Assembly (NCBI GenBank): GCA_949775045.1 | Contig: OX459100.1 | Span: 964,501-1,028,500, forward strand | Length of the DNA stretch: 64,000 nucleotides | Source of the DNA: Metridium senile | Taxonomy: Eukaryota; Cnidaria; Anthozoa; Actiniaria; Metridiidae | Reading direction: 5' to 3' | Program-made: the position numbers and the translations under genes | Part shown: piece by piece, positions 12,701 to 22,875 of the stretch | How positions within the stretch are numbered: position 1 is the stretch's first letter | Layout of the letters: each line of letters starts with the position of its first letter | Notes under the pieces: model-generated | Seen by the model: the letters and a program-made list of their open reading frames with translations, nothing else | Told to the model about the DNA's origin: nothing | The model's database searches: none

Positions 12701-14089
12701 TATGACGAACCACCGCCATACCAACCCACTATTACTAGTAATGTTGTGCTACGAGCTACCTCTAGTCCTACTACCGTCACAGACAAACGGTTATCATTAA
12801 TAGGCTCTGAGTTCTCTGATTCATCGGCGAGTAGTGGGTTCTGTGACGTTAACGCCCATCTTACTGAAGACGATACCGCCTCGAGCAGAGGGACAACGGT
12901 TTCTCCTGATAGTCGTGTATCATCAACTAAACAACAGACGAGCCCGCGTAATCGACGACGAAGAAAATCAGCGGAGGAACCTAGCAACAAGGTTACTAAG
13001 GACATTGATAAATCACAAACTGATAAAAGACATAAAACGAGCAAATCACCCACTCCCGAAGAGGAGAAAAAGTCGACAAACTTTTTCCGAAGTTTTTCGT
13101 TACGTGATCGGTCACATTCGGATAAGACGAGCGAGCGATCCTTGAGTCCTGGGGAGGAGGGAAGTACTTCGGGTGTTGTATTACGTCGAAATGGTAAAGA
13201 CTCTAATAATGGTTCTTCTAAACGAAGATCATTGATTGATAGAATCACGCATAAACATTCTGAGACTAGTAAAGAAAAAGATAAACAAAGAAGAAGAAGT
13301 TTAGGAGAGACTAGTCTTACAGGAGTTGATATAAGGACTGAAGAATCGTCACCTCGTCCGCATAAAACAATCGCAAAGTCAAAGAGTACATGTCTAGCAA
13401 CAGAGGTAAATAACAACAATCCTAACTAATAGCCTGAGACATCTACTTGTCATACACCCCAATAGTTCCATTCACAGTTCCCTGCGCCTTCAAGAAAGGT
13501 AGCCGGGCCTTTGCATCAAAGCGAGACGAACGTTGAGCTTGCAATGATAGAGACATTATATAACACCTTGCGGGACAATTATTCATGTGTCTCTATCATT
13601 GCAAGCTCAATGTTCGTCTCGCTTCGATGCAAAGGCCCGGCTACCTTTCAAGATGGCGCAGGAAACTGTGAAGGGGACGATACTGAGGGAAGGTTGTCGT
13701 GTTTACTGAAAGTTGGATCAAGTAAATGGACCATAGAAGCTGAGGCCGAAATGGTTCATGGGATAACAAGGTCTTCCTCAGAGATCCCGCCTTGAAAGGA
13801 AGAGAGGATGAAGTAGAGTCGGCGGTCCCTTTCCCGTCTTTCTTCTTTTCCCTTCCCAGCTCTCCTCTTAATAGCTCTTATACGCATTTAAAACCTTCAC
13901 AGATGGCTATAAATACTGTTTACTAGTATCTGCTCTGCAAACTAATAAATCATGTAAATTAAAAGTGAAATGACGTGATGCATTGCTAGAGAACTTGATG
14001 CATCGTCAATTCCATATTTAAAGTAAAACTATGTCGTTATATCGTATTATCAGATTACTTAGCAATTCTCTATTTCTTTGTAGGTATAG
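3665..14089 (+). CDS. PLEKHG4: Puratrophin-1/quattro-type Rho guanine nucleotide exchange factor, 5' part missing
   Basis: Exons by splice sites and frame: 3665-3781, 4148-4534, 4811-4933, 5198-5389, 6560-6847, 7079-7279, 7668-7720, 8277-8352, 9017-9120, 9278-9347, 9514-9603, 10442-10534, 10769-10816, 11113-11190, 11365-11535, 12018-12116, 12182-12260, 12627-13405 and a terminal 14084-14089. Phases agree throughout, giving 1017 codons before the stop. Residues 1-39 look like the end of a Sec14/CRAL-TRIO domain ([16 protein letters not shown]). Residues 40-370 are helical, spectrin-repeat-like. An acidic Ser-rich linker precedes the DH domain (about 455-640, with [18 protein letters not shown]) and the PH domain (641-757, with [12 protein letters not shown] as in puratrophin-1). 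The tail (757-1017) is Ser/Lys/Arg-rich. DH-PH proteins load GTP on Rho-family GTPases at membranes and actin structures. The MCF2/DBS group is the alternative. The last exon is the least certain: it adds only Val then TAG, leaving a C-terminal TEV. Confidence 0.85.
3763..4050 (+). repeat. Minisatellite that duplicates an exon end and its splice donor
   Basis: Seven copies of a 40-45 bp unit (ATGGATACGATTTAGGATC then GTAAG...) follow one another. The first copy is the true end of the Rho GEF exon at 3665-3781 with its donor. Copies 1-3 keep GTAAGT (3782, 3822, 3862), copies 4-6 have GTAAGC, the last has GTAAAT. The second copy brings an in-frame TAG, so use of a later donor would truncate the protein. 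Confidence 0.85.
4550..4800. repeat. CATT-rich simple repeat in Rho GEF intron
   Basis: Dense CATT/TCATTCATT runs fill the intron between the exons ending 4534 and starting 4811. Long open frames across it are low-complexity artefacts. A similar GATGAT-rich tract fills the next intron (4934-5160). Confidence 0.85.
5609..6313. mobile_element. TTAA-flanked non-autonomous DNA transposon
   Basis: A 705-bp segment has inverted ends GGACGGGGCCTACTA and TAGTAGGCCCCGTCC, each directly next to TTAA (5609-5612 and 6310-6313). TTAA target duplication is known for the piggyBac and Kolobok groups. There is no transposase ORF inside. It sits in the intron between Rho GEF exons 5198-5389 and 6560-6847. Confidence 0.75.
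7855..8160. repeat. Two-copy tandem repeat, about 145-160 bp unit
   Basis: 'ccaaatcgaaacatcgtttaggattggtt' occurs at about 7862 and 8022, and each copy is followed by the same 120 bases through 'aacgaaaacgcagctttc' and 'ggtgctgtattactg'. It lies in the Rho GEF intron before the exon that opens the DH domain. Confidence 0.8.
8333..8547 (+). repeat. Tandem duplication of an exon end, donor and polypyrimidine tract
   Basis: 'ttagagtatatcatacag' plus a GTA donor occurs three times: at the true exon end (8352) and at about 8434-8451 and 8529-8546. The duplicated 97-bp unit also carries a 'ctcttcttcttag' acceptor, so copies 2 and 3 look like complete 14-nt mini-exons (8438-8451, 8533-8546). Neither one nor both would keep the reading frame. 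Confidence 0.85.
9650..10195. repeat. GATT-rich minisatellite in Rho GEF intron
   Basis: (GATT)n blocks are separated by a recurring GACTGACGGAGT or GACTGCCGGAGT motif, with higher-order units of roughly 50-70 bp. The repeat gives long Gln/Ser/Ile/Asn open frames on the minus strand (to 317 codons), which are artefacts. Confidence 0.9.
10550..10657. mobile_element. Short foldback MITE in Rho GEF intron
   Basis: Arms of about 39 bp begin GCCTGATATTCAGAG and GCCTGATTTTCAGAG (the latter from the minus strand) and differ at four positions. The loop is about 30 bp. It lies 15 bp after the donor at 10535. The family was not identified. Confidence 0.75.
11540..11965. repeat. ATC/ATT trinucleotide-rich intron filler
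   Basis: An imperfect (ATC)n/(ATT)n tract fills most of the intron between the two exons of the PH domain. Open frames on both strands (Ile/His-rich or Met/Asp-rich) are low-complexity artefacts. Confidence 0.9.
12262..12480. repeat. CTTA-rich tandem repeat in Rho GEF intron
   Basis: Runs of CTTACTTACTTA follow directly after the donor at 12261. No function is seen. Confidence 0.85.
13471..13672. mobile_element. Long-armed foldback MITE in the last Rho GEF intron
   Basis: Two 84-bp arms (13471-13554 and 13589-13672) are inverted and over 90% alike. They begin TTCACAGTTCCCTGCGCC and end GGCGCAGGAAACTGTGAA, with a 34-bp loop. A 94-codon open frame across it is accidental. No clear target duplication was found. 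Confidence 0.85.
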
Positions 14090-15520
14090 CGTACATCTCA
14101 ACTCTCGTGGCTTGCTCATCGTGCATATTGTGAAGCAACGTTGCCCGTCAAGTGAAAAGAATGTCGATTTCACCTATCAACATCATCAGTTTGTTGGAAT
14201 TATAAAGAAAATCTACAATGTTGACGATGGATCGACGATTTATTGACGTCCATCAAACATATACATCTTTAAATGAAATCTTGAATGCTGATAACAAATA
14301 CGCCTTTGCATCAACATTAGCTTTTCATTGGATCCGCGATATTATTGGATCGTCTCAACTTTGATTGATCGATATTATTTCGTCTGCTTGCTTGGGTCGA
14401 TCGTCGCAACTTCTATAGATCGATATTATTTCGTGCGTTATTTTAAGTTCAACGAACAGCAATCGATTATGATTCGGGACATTTTATCAGTACTATAATT
14501 ATATATACATATTAATAAAATTGTTGTAAAAACTTTTAATTGGATTTGAAAACATATCAATAAAAGAAAAAGGTTCTTTGTCACTGGGTAAATAATTATT
14601 GTTCTAACTAATAAAGAAAAAAAAACTGAAAAAAAGTTAGAATAAAAACAAAAAATAGACATGGATGCTAAGGGAATCGAACTTTTCCCTCATTATTTTC
14701 AGAGACATTCTATGAAGCTGAAGCATGGAATTTCTTTACACATATACACGTTGATATTTAGATGTTCACTTTGCGCCTTTCTTTATTCACATCGTTATTT
14801 TATATTGCTGTCATTTTTACATTATTTTTACATTTTTATTTTTACCTTATTTTTTATTAGATATTTATTTATTATTATTTACTCATTATCATTATTATTA
14901 TCATTTATTATTCATTACATATTTTTATTCTCACTTCTCTTTTATGAATTTCTTTCACCATTATCGTACCACCGTTTACTCCAAATATACACCTGTTCCA
15001 TTCAACCTCCATTTGAAACTCCACTTATTCACACTTACTTTCCACGACTTGCACTCTACAACTCTTACATCCACACACACCTTCCCTCATTGATGTGTTG
15101 GTACGAATACCTGCTTTTGAGCATGTCATTTAGCATTGACCTAAATTCTTATCCATTCGCATACATTTTTTTATTTTTTATTTACATACAGGTCTATGCA
15201 TTTGCACATGACTCTTTTTTTAATAAAAGCATTACCACATTGCCCTTTTTTTACAAAAAACATTTTCAGAGACATTCTATGAAGCTGAAGCATGGAATCG
15301 ACTTAACGTATAGGATGGAGATTTCGGCCCCATCCGCGCTATCCCGACAGAAAACCTAACGTCGCTAGTCAAAAGACCAAGGAGGGAGGAGAGAACCAGC
15401 CCCTAGACTATAAACGGTTTACCCCTTTGCGCTATAACTAAGCAACTATCAATTTATACAATTTAGAATTTCTAGTCTATTCGGCGCAGTGCTAATATAT
15501 GAGGTGACGTCAGCTCCATA
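14090..15520. other. Rho GEF 3' region and AT-rich spacer
   Basis: Candidate polyadenylation signals lie at about 14513 (AATAAA) and 14559. A 232-codon frame at 14661-15359 is AT-rich low complexity. It contains a direct repeat of about 31 bp (agacattctatgaagctgaa) at 14701 and 15269 that brackets a pyrimidine-rich stretch. I see no gene. Confidence 0.5.
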
Positions 15521-15524
15521 GTGA

Positions 15525-15754
15525 TTTAAACTAACCAATCAGAATCTTGTGTATTTGATCTCCGATGGGAATATCCAGAGAATATGCGCGGGAAATCACT
15601 AAGTTCAGAAAACAATATAACACAGGAAGCCCGCGCTGAACTCGATATCATTACTTACTCGGTCAGCTACGCGGAACGCCTGGTTCTAAGTGTATTCCAT
15701 GAGTAAGATAGAGACCTAAAAAGGTGTTTTATTCTTACTAAGAGAAGCTAAACC
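15525..15754 (+). promoter_or_regulatory. Probable OSGEP promoter and 5' UTR
   Basis: The 230 bp before the OSGEP start contain a CCAAT box (taaccaatcag, about 15533), an E2F-like GCGCGGGAAA (about 15587) and a CpG-richer stretch than the surroundings. No TATA box was recognised at a fitting distance. The element assignment is by motif only. Confidence 0.4.
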
Positions 15755-18700
15755 ATGCCAACAGTGATTGGATTTGAAGGAAGTGCTAACAAACTTGGTA
15801 TTGGGATAGTAAAAGATGGAATTGTATTGTCAAATCCTCGATGTACATACATAACACCGCCTGGGCAAGGTAAACCAATTCAAATTTACTATGCTGTTGA
15901 CACTAATTCTTTCTTAACAAGATGAACAACTGAACGTAGCTTATTTTGTTTAAACAACGTAGTTTGTGCTTTATTTAAAGAATTCTGCAGTGTATATTTT
16001 TAATTGTAAGTTGCATGATGTTATTGACTTGTCTTGATGTGACTCTCTAATGTAATACCGCCATAATGCTCATTACCATGCAGGTTTCATGCCCAGTGAC
16101 ACAGCAAAGCATCACAGAGAAAATATTCTGAAAATACTACGAAAGTAAGTGTGTTATAATATCATTATTTATTATATAAGTTAATTGTCAATGAAATACC
16201 TATATTTTTCTGTTTCAAAAATTTGATATCTTCGCATGTGAAAATATCATCACTATGGTTACAGAGCTTAATTTACAGAGCTTTACATTACATACATTAC
16301 AGAACATTACATGGTCGCTTGGAGATACAAATTTTATCTTTTCGTGTTGAAAATCTGTTAATCGTTCGCTGCACTCACTCGTGAAAGATCATTTCAACAC
16401 TCAAAGATAAAATTGGTATCTCCGTGCGCCCATGTAATTTAGAATTGAACAGTACACTTGAGTTATATAAATATTATGTTTGTTGAAACTTTCCAGAGCC
16501 CTTGATGAAGCTAACATTGAACCAAAAGACATTGACTGTATATGCTATACAAAGGGTAAGATTTCTTGATAGGCAAATATTCATTCATGAGTAAAGAGGA
16601 TGTTATTTATTCATTATTATTATTATTATTTTATTATTTACCAAGGTAAGAGCAGTCCCTCTCTTAGAGGCTTATATGCTCTGGTTTGGTCAAGTTTTTT
16701 TTTGGACCTGACTGCTGTGCTTGGAGACAATCCCCTGCTCTTTTCGAAGAGCACAACAGGATCTACGTCCACCTTATATAGGAAGTTAGAGTGAAGGCAG
16801 ACGGGGCCTCTGGCTTTACGTCCTTATTTGAGAAGACGAGGCACATAGAGAGTAAAGTGTCTTGCCCAAGTACACAACGTAATCACCCGGGTAGGGGATC
16901 GAATACAGACCATTGGGCCCGGATTTCAATCCCCTGACCACTAGACCATCACGCCTCTTGCAGTATTATTGCGACACAAGTTGATGAAAAAATTGCGATG
17001 TAACAAAGGCTGTCCCACAATTATTTTACTATTTTAGTAGATTTCAGTTCTATTTTTCACAACAGAACTCAATAACTTACAATGCCACATTTTCAAACAT
17101 TAGAGACAAGTTGCTGAGAAAATTGCAATGTTACAGCACCTTAAGATCGTAATGATTTTGTTTGACTCATGCAGGTCCAGGAATGGGAGCACCACTAGTA
17201 GCTGTAGCAGTGGTAGCAAGAACTGTTGCTCAACTCTGGAATAAACCCATTATTGGTGTCAACCATTGTATTGGACATATAGAGATGGGGCGGCTTATCA
17301 CAGGGGCAGATAACCCTACAGTATTGTATGTTAGTGGAGGAAATACTCAAGTTATTGCATACCTACAAAACAGATATAGAATATTTGGTGAAACTATTGA
17401 TATTGCTGTTGGAAATTGTTTGGATAGATTTGCTAGAGTCTTAAAGGTAAGAAATTCAATTAAAAGAATGACAAGGAAACAGCAAAAGAGCAATGGATGG
17501 ATAGGAAATGAATGAGTTGAAAAATGAATGGATAGAGGGATAAATACTTAACCGTAGAAGTAATTGATAAATAAATGGTTGAATAAGTGAATGGAAGGAT
17601 GAACGGATGGCTAGAAGAGCAGGCAAATATTAGGTGCATGAATGAGAGGGTGGAGAAATAAATTCATGAATAGATGACTGAATTGTAAGTGAAAAAGAAT
17701 TATAGATTTTGAATTTACTTACTATGCGACTTGCTGTACCGTGGTCACTTACAAAAACTTTTGATGATTTTTTGACATTATTTTGACATTTTTTCATCTC
17801 AATCGAACCAATAACAGACATCAAAGTTTCTAAATTATCTGCCTGTTGATATAAACTTGTACCTGATTGGTCCATTGAGATGGAAAAATGTCAAAATAAT
17901 GTCAAAAATGCATCAAAAGTTTTTGTAAGTGACTATGGTATAGGTTTTTATAATGAAATATAACAGTATTTATAACATTGACAATATTGTTGTCTGTTTT
18001 AGTTATCAAATGATCCAAGCCCAGGGTATAACATTGAACAAATGGCTAAAAAGTAAGCTAGTCCTTTGACATCATGACATATAGTTTGTTTGATATTAAT
18101 AAGCACTGTTTGTTACTGTCAGAGGCAAGAAACTGATAGATTTACCATACACTGTGAAAGGAATGGATGTCTCATTCTCTGGTATATTGTCTCATATTGA
18201 GGTAACATTGCCGTCATGCAATTACATGTACCTAATCAATATACATTAAATATATACTAGCTAATTATACTATTATCGTCACCATCATCGTTATTATTGT
18301 CATGACCATTATTATCATAATCATCTTCACCATCATCTAGTTTTAATTATTATTATCATATTCACCATCATCATTCTTATCATGCTCATTATCATCTTTA
18401 CAATCATCATTGTCATCATTCCTATCTTCATCATTGTCATCATTCCTATCCTCATCATTGCAGAGTGTTGCACCAGGTCTCGTCAAATCAGGAGAATGTA
18501 CACCAGAAGATCTATGCTTCTCACTACAGGTTGGTAAAACTCTAGGGGCCAGTTGTACGAAGGGTGGATAAAGTTATCCGCGGATAAAAGTTATCCACTG
18601 CATAGGTATTTTACAGATTTTATCCGCTGGATAGGGATTTATCTGGTGGATAGTGCTATTCAGGCTTCTTACAACCGGCCCCTGTATTTCTCTTCTATTG

Positions 18701-21700
18701 GTAAATAAACTATTTTTCAGTATTCTGTACTCTGTAAGATTTATCCAGTGTATAGAATTTGTATAGGTTTTATCCATTGGATAGGGATTTATCCAGTGGA
18801 TAGTGCTATTCAGGCTTTGTACAACCGGCCCCAGATATATTTTGATTTAGTATAGCTACTTACTAGTGATCTCTTTTTTTTTCACTGTCAGGAAACACTA
18901 TTTGCAATGCTGGTTGAGACTACAGGTAATGATTAATGATAGCTTATACAGCATACTCTATACCATACTGTAGTTACAGTGTGAATCGAAAAACTGTGGA
19001 CACCAAGAAATATTCCATTAATTAACCTTTTATTGTTCGTTGAATAATGTGAAATGACTCTCTAACTACACGAAGTTTATCTGTCTGCAAATCAGTCAAA
19101 TGTCTTCCAATTAGAGAGTTTGTTCAGATTGCTCAATGAACAATACAAAATTTCTGAAATATTACTGAATGCCCACAGTTTTTTTATTTGCACTGTAATT
19201 TGGCCAACATAGTAGAGAATAAGCTTTAGAAATCACTTTCTAAAACTCATGAATAATTAATGAATAGAAAACAAAGACAAAATCACTAGCGTGAAGGAGT
19301 TTGAAATCTGATGAAACACTTGCATAAAATTAGCCAACTTCGCTTTGAATTTCTCCAATAATTATCCAATAATTTGAGAAGTAATATCCAACACTCGAAA
19401 GAGTGATTCATCAGGTTTTCAAACACCTCAAAATGGGCCCAAAAAAACTCGGCTGCGCCTCGTTTTTTCAACCCATTTTTTAGTGTTTAAAAAACCTGAT
19501 GAAACACTCTTTCTCGTGTTTGATATATTATGTGAAGCATAGTACATGCAGTTTATTGAAACTGTGAAATGCCCCATATAAGCACATATTACATTACATT
19601 ATACATAGATTCTAGTAAGTCCTGTTTATGTACATTTTATTTATCAGAAAGAGCAATGGCACATTGTGGATCAAATGAGGTTTTAATTGTTGGTGGTGTT
19701 GGATGTAAGTTCTAATTCTCACAATATCATTGCAGCACTATAAACATGCATGAGAAATTCTCTACTTTCCAAGAAGAACAGTTGTTATTTGTTATACAAA
19801 ACAATATATTTTACTGTCTGCATAACTACTTTTACCTAAGAGATGCAATCTCACTTGACTTCTTGCTTCATGGAAAGAGAGATGAGGAGATGCAAGTCAT
19901 ATTTATTACAACTGAAGAAGAAATGAGAAATGTGGAATAAATAAATTGTTTGATGGAACTACGTTGTAAGATGGAAATGTTTGTGAGCCGAGTTGTGTGA
20001 AAAATATTTAACGTTGAGGTAGTGAGTGTGTGTCTGAGTCTCCCCCATTAGTAGGGCACATGTGTCCAGCTAGAAAGATTGAGACGTTAAAAAAGTGATT
20101 TATTTTATATTTTATATAAGATAATGTTAATTGCTAACTATTTGAATACAATTTGTTTTTAGGCAACAAAAGATTACAGGAAATGATGGGTAGGTTTAGA
20201 TATTAACATGGGCGTTAAATACACCTGTCTACAAGAAATAACATTCTTTGTTCACTCTCTTTGTTAGACCTCATTTAAGGACCAGTCATTATTTACAGGG
20301 GAGGGGAGGGGGGTTGGTGTTTTGTGACCCCTCTTCCTAAAGTGCCCTTTGTCCGCATTATTTGAAGCCTCTTAGCAGATGTTCTTAGTAGTCACACAAT
20401 ACTTTACTCCCTTTGCCTGATAACACTAAGCACTTAGGAGGCTACATCCCCCGGGGATGGATAGGGGTGCTCGAGGGACGGTTTTGAAAATGACCCTAAA
20501 AGGTAAGCATAAATTAGCTCAGACACTGATATAAGTAATAATAAATTTCAGACCCTAAAAGGTATGACCAAATTTAAAAATTTTTCATAATGTGTAATCT
20601 TAAGTTTGAAAACTGAACCTAAAAGGTATGGTGCCAGTTTGAGACCCTAAAAGGTACGCGAGGGCTACATCCTTTGTGGAGCATAATATACGCTGCCCCC
20701 TCTATTTGCACCAGCCCCCCTGTTAGTAATGATTGGTCACTTTTACACCCCATTCTCTCTTTGGTCTTTATTTAAGGTGTAATGGCTGAAGAAAGAGGTG
20801 CAAGGCTCTATGCAACGGATATGAGGTATTGTATATCTTCTTCTCTGTTAAACCTCTCTGAGATAACACAAACGAAAGTTACTTACTGACATTGCTGATA
20901 TTGATTAATTTTTATCAGAGAGTTATTGTTCTACTAGTAAGCATCAGTAGGTAATACTTTCTTTATATGGTTTATAAAAGTTGCTTTTTTCATTATATTT
21001 GTTTCCTTAAAACTTGTTATCATTAATTCCTAGTGGCTTTATTTCAATTCGTTTTTCCATTTGAACACTCTTTACCTCATCTTAAAGTTCATGTGTCTAT
21101 TCTTACTGTTATTGTTGTATTTCCTGCAGGTTTTGTATTGATAACGGGGCTATGATAGCACAAGCTGGATGGGAAATGTTCAGATCAGGATTGACAACAC
21201 CTTTACATGAAACTACGTGTACACAAAGGTAACAGTCCCTCCCCTCCCTTCCTCCCTCTTCTGTTACTTAAACCTTGAGCAACTTACAGCTATTTTCAAA
21301 AAGGTTGGCAAAGGTTTTCTTGCTTGTTGCATACCAAGCCCGAAATGCACTATGGATGATATGAACTCAAGAAGCGAAATGTTACAACGATATGGAATTT
21401 TTCCAAACTTTGTTTGAAGAATATTCCAGCATAATTATTCTGTGCTTGCTATTTCAACCTTGGTAACATGTAAAAGCAACAAAAAAATCACATATCAATT
21501 TTCAGTTGACGCTCGTTTTTTGTTTCCGACAAACTGTAGGTACAAAACCTATTGTAATTTCTATTGAGCTATTCACGTATTTGTATTTTTTTTTTTTGTA
21601 TTTAATATTAAAAAATTCATGAATAATTAATGAGACATTTTCAAAAGAAATCATGACCATGACGAGTGTTGTAAATCTGATACAACACTAGTGTTGTATA

Positions 21701-22875
21701 TCCTGATTTGCATAAGTTTTAACTGGTAATTTTACGGCAAAATTTATTTTAATCTTGAAAATTTTGGTAAAATATGAAAGAGCTAACCTAGACATTTTTT
21801 AAGTAGTTTACAACATTCGCGTCCGTGTTGTATCTGCCGATACAACACGGCCGCTCATGTTGTAAACACTACAAAAATATTGATGGTTATGCTATATATA
21901 GAATGAGGCACGAACGACGATTTTGTTTCGAAGAAAAAATGATCTGACCAATCTTTTTGAAATAGCTGTGTACCTCACTTGTATGACGAAAATAATATTG
22001 ATAATAATTTCAAGTATTTCTTTATAGAACGCATTATACACAAATCTCAATGCTTTGTACAGAAAAAATGTACAAACTAGAGAAAAGGAAATTATAAAAT
22101 AAAATAAATAAATCACTTTTTTAACGTCTCAATCTTACTTTAGGTCGTTTTTTTTATTTTAGAAATTTTAAATCTGCATTTAGATAGTTTTATATTTTTA
22201 TCATTTTGATTTACTTGTTTATATTTCTTGTTTAAATTTTATGTATGTATGTATGTATGTAGGGCCTAGATGAAAATTACTTGTGTAATTCTAGTTACCC
22301 TGGCTATTGAAATAAAGTGCTTTATTATTATTATTATTATCTTTCTAGCTGGACACGTGTGCCCTCCTAATGGGGGAGTCTTAAACACACACTCACTACC
22401 GCTACATTCAATATTTACAACATACACAACTCGGCTCACATGTTCATTTTTGCGGAGGGAGGAAAACCGAATATCCCTGAGAAAAACCCATGTGGCATAG
22501 GAACAACAACGCAGTTAGTTAAAAACTATTCAAACTATAGGAGAGAAGAACACATCAAACAAACTCAGCTCACATATAATCCATGCCCGAGCCGGGACTC
22601 GAACCTGGACCACAGCCATGCCACCCAGCTAAATGTCTGACTGTTAAGATGTCACAAAATGTGTGTGTATGTTTAATTATTTAAAAGTAATATAAATGGC
22701 CTTGTCGTATGCTAATTTACTTTCTTGGCCGATCTTAGAACTAACAACATTCATAATTTTGCCAAAAATTAACATTATTTCATATTTATTTACTAAGGCA
22801 TCTTATTTATTGAAAATGTTTTCTGTTATTTTCAGGTTTCGTACTGACGATGTTGAAGTCACGTGGAGGGATTGA
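15755..22875 (+). CDS. OSGEP: tRNA N6-threonylcarbamoyladenosine synthase, KEOPS subunit OSGEP/Kae1
   Basis: OSGEP transfers the threonylcarbamoyl group to A37 of ANN-decoding tRNAs within the KEOPS complex. Thirteen exons join in frame: 15755-15869, 16084-16144, 16497-16555, 17175-17446, 18003-18052, 18123-18201, 18464-18529, 18892-18925, 19648-19704, 20163-20189, 20777-20825, 21130-21228, 22836-22875. They give 335 residues, the length of human OSGEP. The metal-binding histidines lie in NHCIGH (H109, H113) and the C-terminal aspartate in [13 protein letters not shown] (D294). [28 protein letters not shown] and [16 protein letters not shown] are typical. The protein ends DVEVTWRD. No breaks were seen, so it should be functional. 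The introns are packed with MITEs and SINEs. Confidence 0.97.
16306..16438. mobile_element. Foldback MITE in OSGEP intron 2
   Basis: Inverted arms of about 47 bp begin ATTACATGGTCGC and, on the minus strand, ATTACATGGGCGC. Both continue through GGAGATAC and TTTTATCTTT to GTGTTGAAA. The loop is about 38 bp. Confidence 0.75.
16646..16958 (-). mobile_element. tRNA-derived SINE, minus strand
   Basis: Read on the minus strand it starts GAGGCGTGATGG, has an A-box-like TGGTCTAGTGG and a B-box-like ATTCGATCC (pol III promoter). The conserved SINE-type stretch GGGCAAGACACTTTACTCTC follows, and the element ends in an (AAT)n tail at about 16610-16645. It lies in OSGEP intron 3. The tRNA-like head is not a functional tRNA gene. 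Confidence 0.75.
17739..17938. mobile_element. TA-flanked foldback MITE in OSGEP intron 4
   Basis: Arms of about 64 bp, CCGTGGTCACTTACAAAAAC and its inverted partner ending GTAAGTGACTATGG, are flanked by TA on both sides (17737-17738, 17939-17940). This fits a Tc1/mariner-type non-autonomous element. Confidence 0.8.
18545..18832. mobile_element. GGGGCC-ended foldback element in OSGEP intron 7
   Basis: The inverted ends are GGGGCCAGTTGTACGAAG and, on the minus strand, GGGGCCGGTTGTACAAAG. The interior repeats GGATA/TATCC words and contains two tandem half-copies, each ending 'acaaccggcccc'. Confidence 0.75.
20027..20130 (+). mobile_element. SINE-tail fragment, inverted partner of the copy near 22.1-22.4 kb
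   Basis: 'tcccccattagtagggcaca' and 'gtccagctagaaag' match, in reverse orientation, 22338-22385. 'gattgagacgttaaaaaag' with 'tgatttatttta' matches 22099-22135 in reverse. The two pieces face each other across about 2 kb of OSGEP introns. Confidence 0.6.
20490..20665. repeat. Four ACCCTAAAAGGTA motifs in OSGEP intron
   Basis: The 13-bp word or a one-base variant occurs near 20493, 20551, 20614 and 20645, always in the same orientation, after a CCCCGGGG-containing stretch at about 20450. It looks like part of a dispersed repeat family. The spacing is irregular. Confidence 0.6.
22331..22640 (-). mobile_element. tRNA-derived SINE, minus strand, in the last OSGEP intron
   Basis: On the minus strand it carries an A-box-like TAGCTGGGTGG and a perfect B-box, GGTTCGAGTCC (about 22595-22610). 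It ends in an (ATA)n tail at about 22323-22340. A SINE of a second family (16646-16958) lies in intron 3 of the same gene. Confidence 0.75.

Noticed and set aside
12670..13419. 249-codon minus-strand frame
   Set aside because: It is the antisense shadow of the last large Rho GEF exon, whose + frame connects in phase to the exons before it.
14661..15359. 232-codon frame beginning MDAKGIEL
   Set aside because: It is low-complexity, Phe/Ile/Tyr/Leu-rich from AT-rich DNA, with a direct repeat at both ends and no recognisable domain.
16646..16958. A tRNA gene on the minus strand
   Set aside because: A- and B-box-like words are present, but the cloverleaf does not close and the sequence continues into a SINE body with an (AAT)n tail.
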